A stretch of DNA of 50,644 nucleotides, taken from positions 571-51,214 of the forward strand of contig PLRK01000104.1 in NCBI GenBank assembly GCA_003163875.1, written 5' to 3'. The translations under genes and the position numbers were made by a program. A model generated the notes under the pieces. The model had not been told where the DNA came from. It worked only from the letters and a program-made list of their open reading frames with translations, and searched no databases. Shown piece after piece: positions 47,473 to 50,644 of this stretch (position 1 is its first letter; each line of letters starts with the position of its first letter). Source of the DNA: Acidimicrobiaceae bacterium (GTDB lineage: Bacteria; Actinomycetota; Acidimicrobiia; Acidimicrobiales; RAAP-2).

Positions 47473-49019
47473 TGGCTATCACCGATCTCTGCCTTTGTAT
47501 CGACTTGGGCACGGGTGGTCCCAAGGTCGGCGTCGTGACATTCGACGGCGACCTCATCGCTCACGAGCTACATCACGTGACGACACACTTTAACGACCAC
47601 GGCGGCGCCACCCAAGACGCCACCGAGTGGTGGGAACTCATTCGCTCCTCTGCGACGCGCTTGCTCCACGCCAAAGGAGTCGACCGCACGCTCGTCAAGG
47701 CGGTCGCGGTGACTGGGCAGTACGCGTCGACAGTGCCCGTCGACGAACAAGGTGTGCCAACGGGACCGTGCGTCACTTGGCTCGACACGCGCGGGGGCCC
47801 CTACAGTCGACGTGCGATCGGTGGAGCACTGCAGGGTTATAACGCGCGAAAACTACGGCGTTTCGTCCAGCGAAGCGGTGGTGCACCCTCGACGTCGGGC
47901 GCCGACCCCGTTGGACAGATCCTCTATCTTTTGCACGAACAACCACAAATCTGTGCGAACACTCGTTGGTTCATGGAACCGGTGGATTACCTGACGATGC
48001 GTTTTTCGGGCGTGGCGACTGGTTCACACGCGTCGCGACTCGCGATGTGGATGACCGATAATCGTCATCTTGAGACGCTTCACTACGACGAGACACTTCT
48101 TGATTCGGTCGGCCTGACCCACGAGAAGTTGCCAACCTTGGTCCGGGCCGCGAGCGTGATTGGAGCAGTAAAACCTGAGGTCGCGAGCGAACTCGGTCTC
48201 GCAACGAGCACGCTGGTCGTCGCGGGACTACCCGACTTGCACGCGGCCGCCTTCGGCGCGCGAGCAACGGCACCCTTCGCCACGCACATGGCGCTCTCGA
48301 CGACTTCGTGGATTAGTTGCCCGCTCGCGAAAAAGAAGACGGACGCTATGCATTCAATCGCGGCCGTGCCGGGTCTGACGAATGATTCCTACGTGATGAT
48401 TGACAACCAGGAAACGGGGGCGAAGGCTCTCGAGTGGCTTCAGCACCTCCTCGCAGGCGGCGAAGAACCCATGAGCTTCGAGCAGATGACCGCGCTCGCC
48501 GCAAGCTCACCTCCCGGAGCGAACGGCGTTCGCTTCACACCCTGGCTCGCGGGTGAACGCTCACCGATCGACGACAAACGGGCCCGAGCCGGCTTTACCA
48601 ATCTTTCGATTACGACCACCACGGCGGACATGATTCGAGCCGTCATGGAAGGTGTCGCCGCGAACAGCGCCTGGCTCTTTGGCTACGTGGAGAAATTCGC
48701 CGAGCGAACCCTAACCCCCATCCGACTCGTGGGAGGAGGGGCCCAGTCCGATCTTTGGTGCCAGATCATCGCTGACGCCCTCGACCGCGAGGTCCACCAA
48801 GTGACGAGTCCCATGACGGCTCAGTTACGCGGCATGGCTCTCGCGGCGTCGGTGTCACTCGGGTACCGATCGCTCGATCAGGTGGATGACGTTGCACTAT
48901 CGACGCGAGTCTTCGAGCCCGTCGAAGTGCACGCCGAACTCTATCGTGGTCTTGTCAAGGACCTAGCCGGTCTCTACCAACGCGACAAGAAATGGTCTCG
49001 GCGCGCAGCGAAGATCTAG
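47472..49019 (+). CDS. FGGY-family carbohydrate kinase (xylulokinase-like)
   Basis: CIDLGTGGPKVGVVTFDG, AVTGQYASTVPVDEQGVPTGPCVTWLDTRG, PWLAGERSPIDDKRARAGFTNLS, RLVGGGAQSDLWCQIIADALDREV. TAATG overlap with the upstream gene. Confidence 0.93.
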   Translation: MAITDLCLCIDLGTGGPKVGVVTFDGDLIAHELHHVTTHFNDHGGATQDATEWWELIRSSATRLLHAKGVDRTLVKAVAVTGQYASTVPVDEQGVPTGPCVTWLDTRGGPYSRRAIGGALQGYNARKLRRFVQRSGGAPSTSGADPVGQILYLLHEQPQICANTRWFMEPVDYLTMRFSGVATGSHASRLAMWMTDNRHLETLHYDETLLDSVGLTHEKLPTLVRAASVIGAVKPEVASELGLATSTLVVAGLPDLHAAAFGARATAPFATHMALSTTSWISCPLAKKKTDAMHSIAAVPGLTNDSYVMIDNQETGAKALEWLQHLLAGGEEPMSFEQMTALAASSPPGANGVRFTPWLAGERSPIDDKRARAGFTNLSITTTTADMIRAVMEGVAANSAWLFGYVEKFAERTLTPIRLVGGGAQSDLWCQIIADALDREVHQVTSPMTAQLRGMALAASVSLGYRSLDQVDDVALSTRVFEPVEVHAELYRGLVKDLAGLYQRDKKWSRRAAKI

Positions 49020-49642
49020 TCGGCGAATACCTCAACGGCGACGAGTTGACGACGAGCTTGGCCGTGGCGCCACGACGCCAACAGAGCAATCGAGAGATTC
49101 GCGATCCCTGCGACCAACGTCGAGACCAGCGCTGCCCACAAGTGCGCACCTGAGTAGTAACCCACCCACAGCACCGAACCGCCAACTCCAAGGACCCACG
49201 AACTCACCGATACGCCACTCGCGTCTTCGTGGCGAACCAACTCCACTATCTGCGGTCCGCGGTTCGCCGTCATGGCGATGCCCGTACCAAGGACGCCGCC
49301 CGCCCATCCCCAGAGCAGGGTGGGTATGACGCAGCACACTACGAAGAATGCGAAACATCGAACGGTCACATTCCACCTCCGCCACGGCTTCAGGCGAAAC
49401 ACAATCGCGAGTTGGATGGGCAAAATGATCAAGCTTCCGAGGATCACCTGCCACGAGTGCGCTGACACCGCGCCGTAGGTGATCCAAAAGCAACCCATAA
49501 AGACAAACAGCACCCACGTCGCGAGCGAGACACCCTCGACGCCGAGACGCTTCGCGCGCGCGTACTGCGCAATAGTCCCTACAAGACCCAAAAACACCGC
49601 GGCCCATCCCGCGCTACTCAAGAGCGAGTGAAAGGTCACCAT
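49016..49642 (-). CDS. Seven-TM double PQ-loop (SWEET-like) membrane protein
   Basis: Repeat 1: GLVGTIAQYARAKRLGVEGVSLATWVLFVFMGCFWITYG; repeat 2: GTGIAMTANRGPQIVELVRHEDASGVSVSSWVLGVGGSVLWVGYY; seven hydrophobic segments by eye. Confidence 0.75.
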   Translation of the reverse strand: MVTFHSLLSSAGWAAVFLGLVGTIAQYARAKRLGVEGVSLATWVLFVFMGCFWITYGAVSAHSWQVILGSLIILPIQLAIVFRLKPWRRWNVTVRCFAFFVVCCVIPTLLWGWAGGVLGTGIAMTANRGPQIVELVRHEDASGVSVSSWVLGVGGSVLWVGYYSGAHLWAALVSTLVAGIANLSIALLASWRHGQARRQLVAVEVFAD

Positions 49643-49664
49643 TCCAATTTACTCGGAGGAATTG

Positions 49665-50644
<980 letters not shown>

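Overview
The window is about 50.6 kb of very gene-dense bacterial chromosome. Gene content (suf without isc, Tat-exported proteins, lysine-type GNAT/HDAC, a Streptomyces-like ethylmalonyl-CoA block) suggests Actinomycetota, possibly Acidimicrobiia, but this is inference. No rRNA, convincing tRNA, CRISPR array, IS element or prophage was seen. Contents in order: metH 3' end; Tat-exported DMFase-like protein; LipB-LipA fusion, 2-oxoacid dehydrogenase E2 and lpd; Rrf2/rnhA; thiE; a split suf system (sufC-sufS-sufU, then sufD-Rieske-sufC2, then sufB); LCP protein; oligopeptidase; mutY; an ethylmalonyl-CoA pathway segment (MaoC/Mch, Mcd-like, Mcl/CitE-like) with a Ni/Co permease; NlpC/P60 and an Lgt-like protein; a protein with a MazF/PemK-like C-terminus; ilvE/leuB/greA/leuCD and leuA 3' part; a GNAT-HDAC-USP operon behind a CRP-like site; and an S1P-lyase-like/FGGY-kinase pair convergent with a predicted 7-TM double PQ-loop (SWEET-like) protein. 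The strongest candidates for something undescribed are: (i) the acetyltransferase-deacetylase-USP operon with a CRP-type class II promoter, (ii) the LipB-LipA fusion, (iii) the 7-TM SWEET-like protein next to a sugar-kinase/PLP-lyase pair, (iv) the MazF-like domain fused to an unknown helical domain, and (v) several enzyme-family members with altered catalytic motifs (Lgt-like, E2, alpha/beta hydrolase). All calls come from reading motifs by eye; no searches were run.
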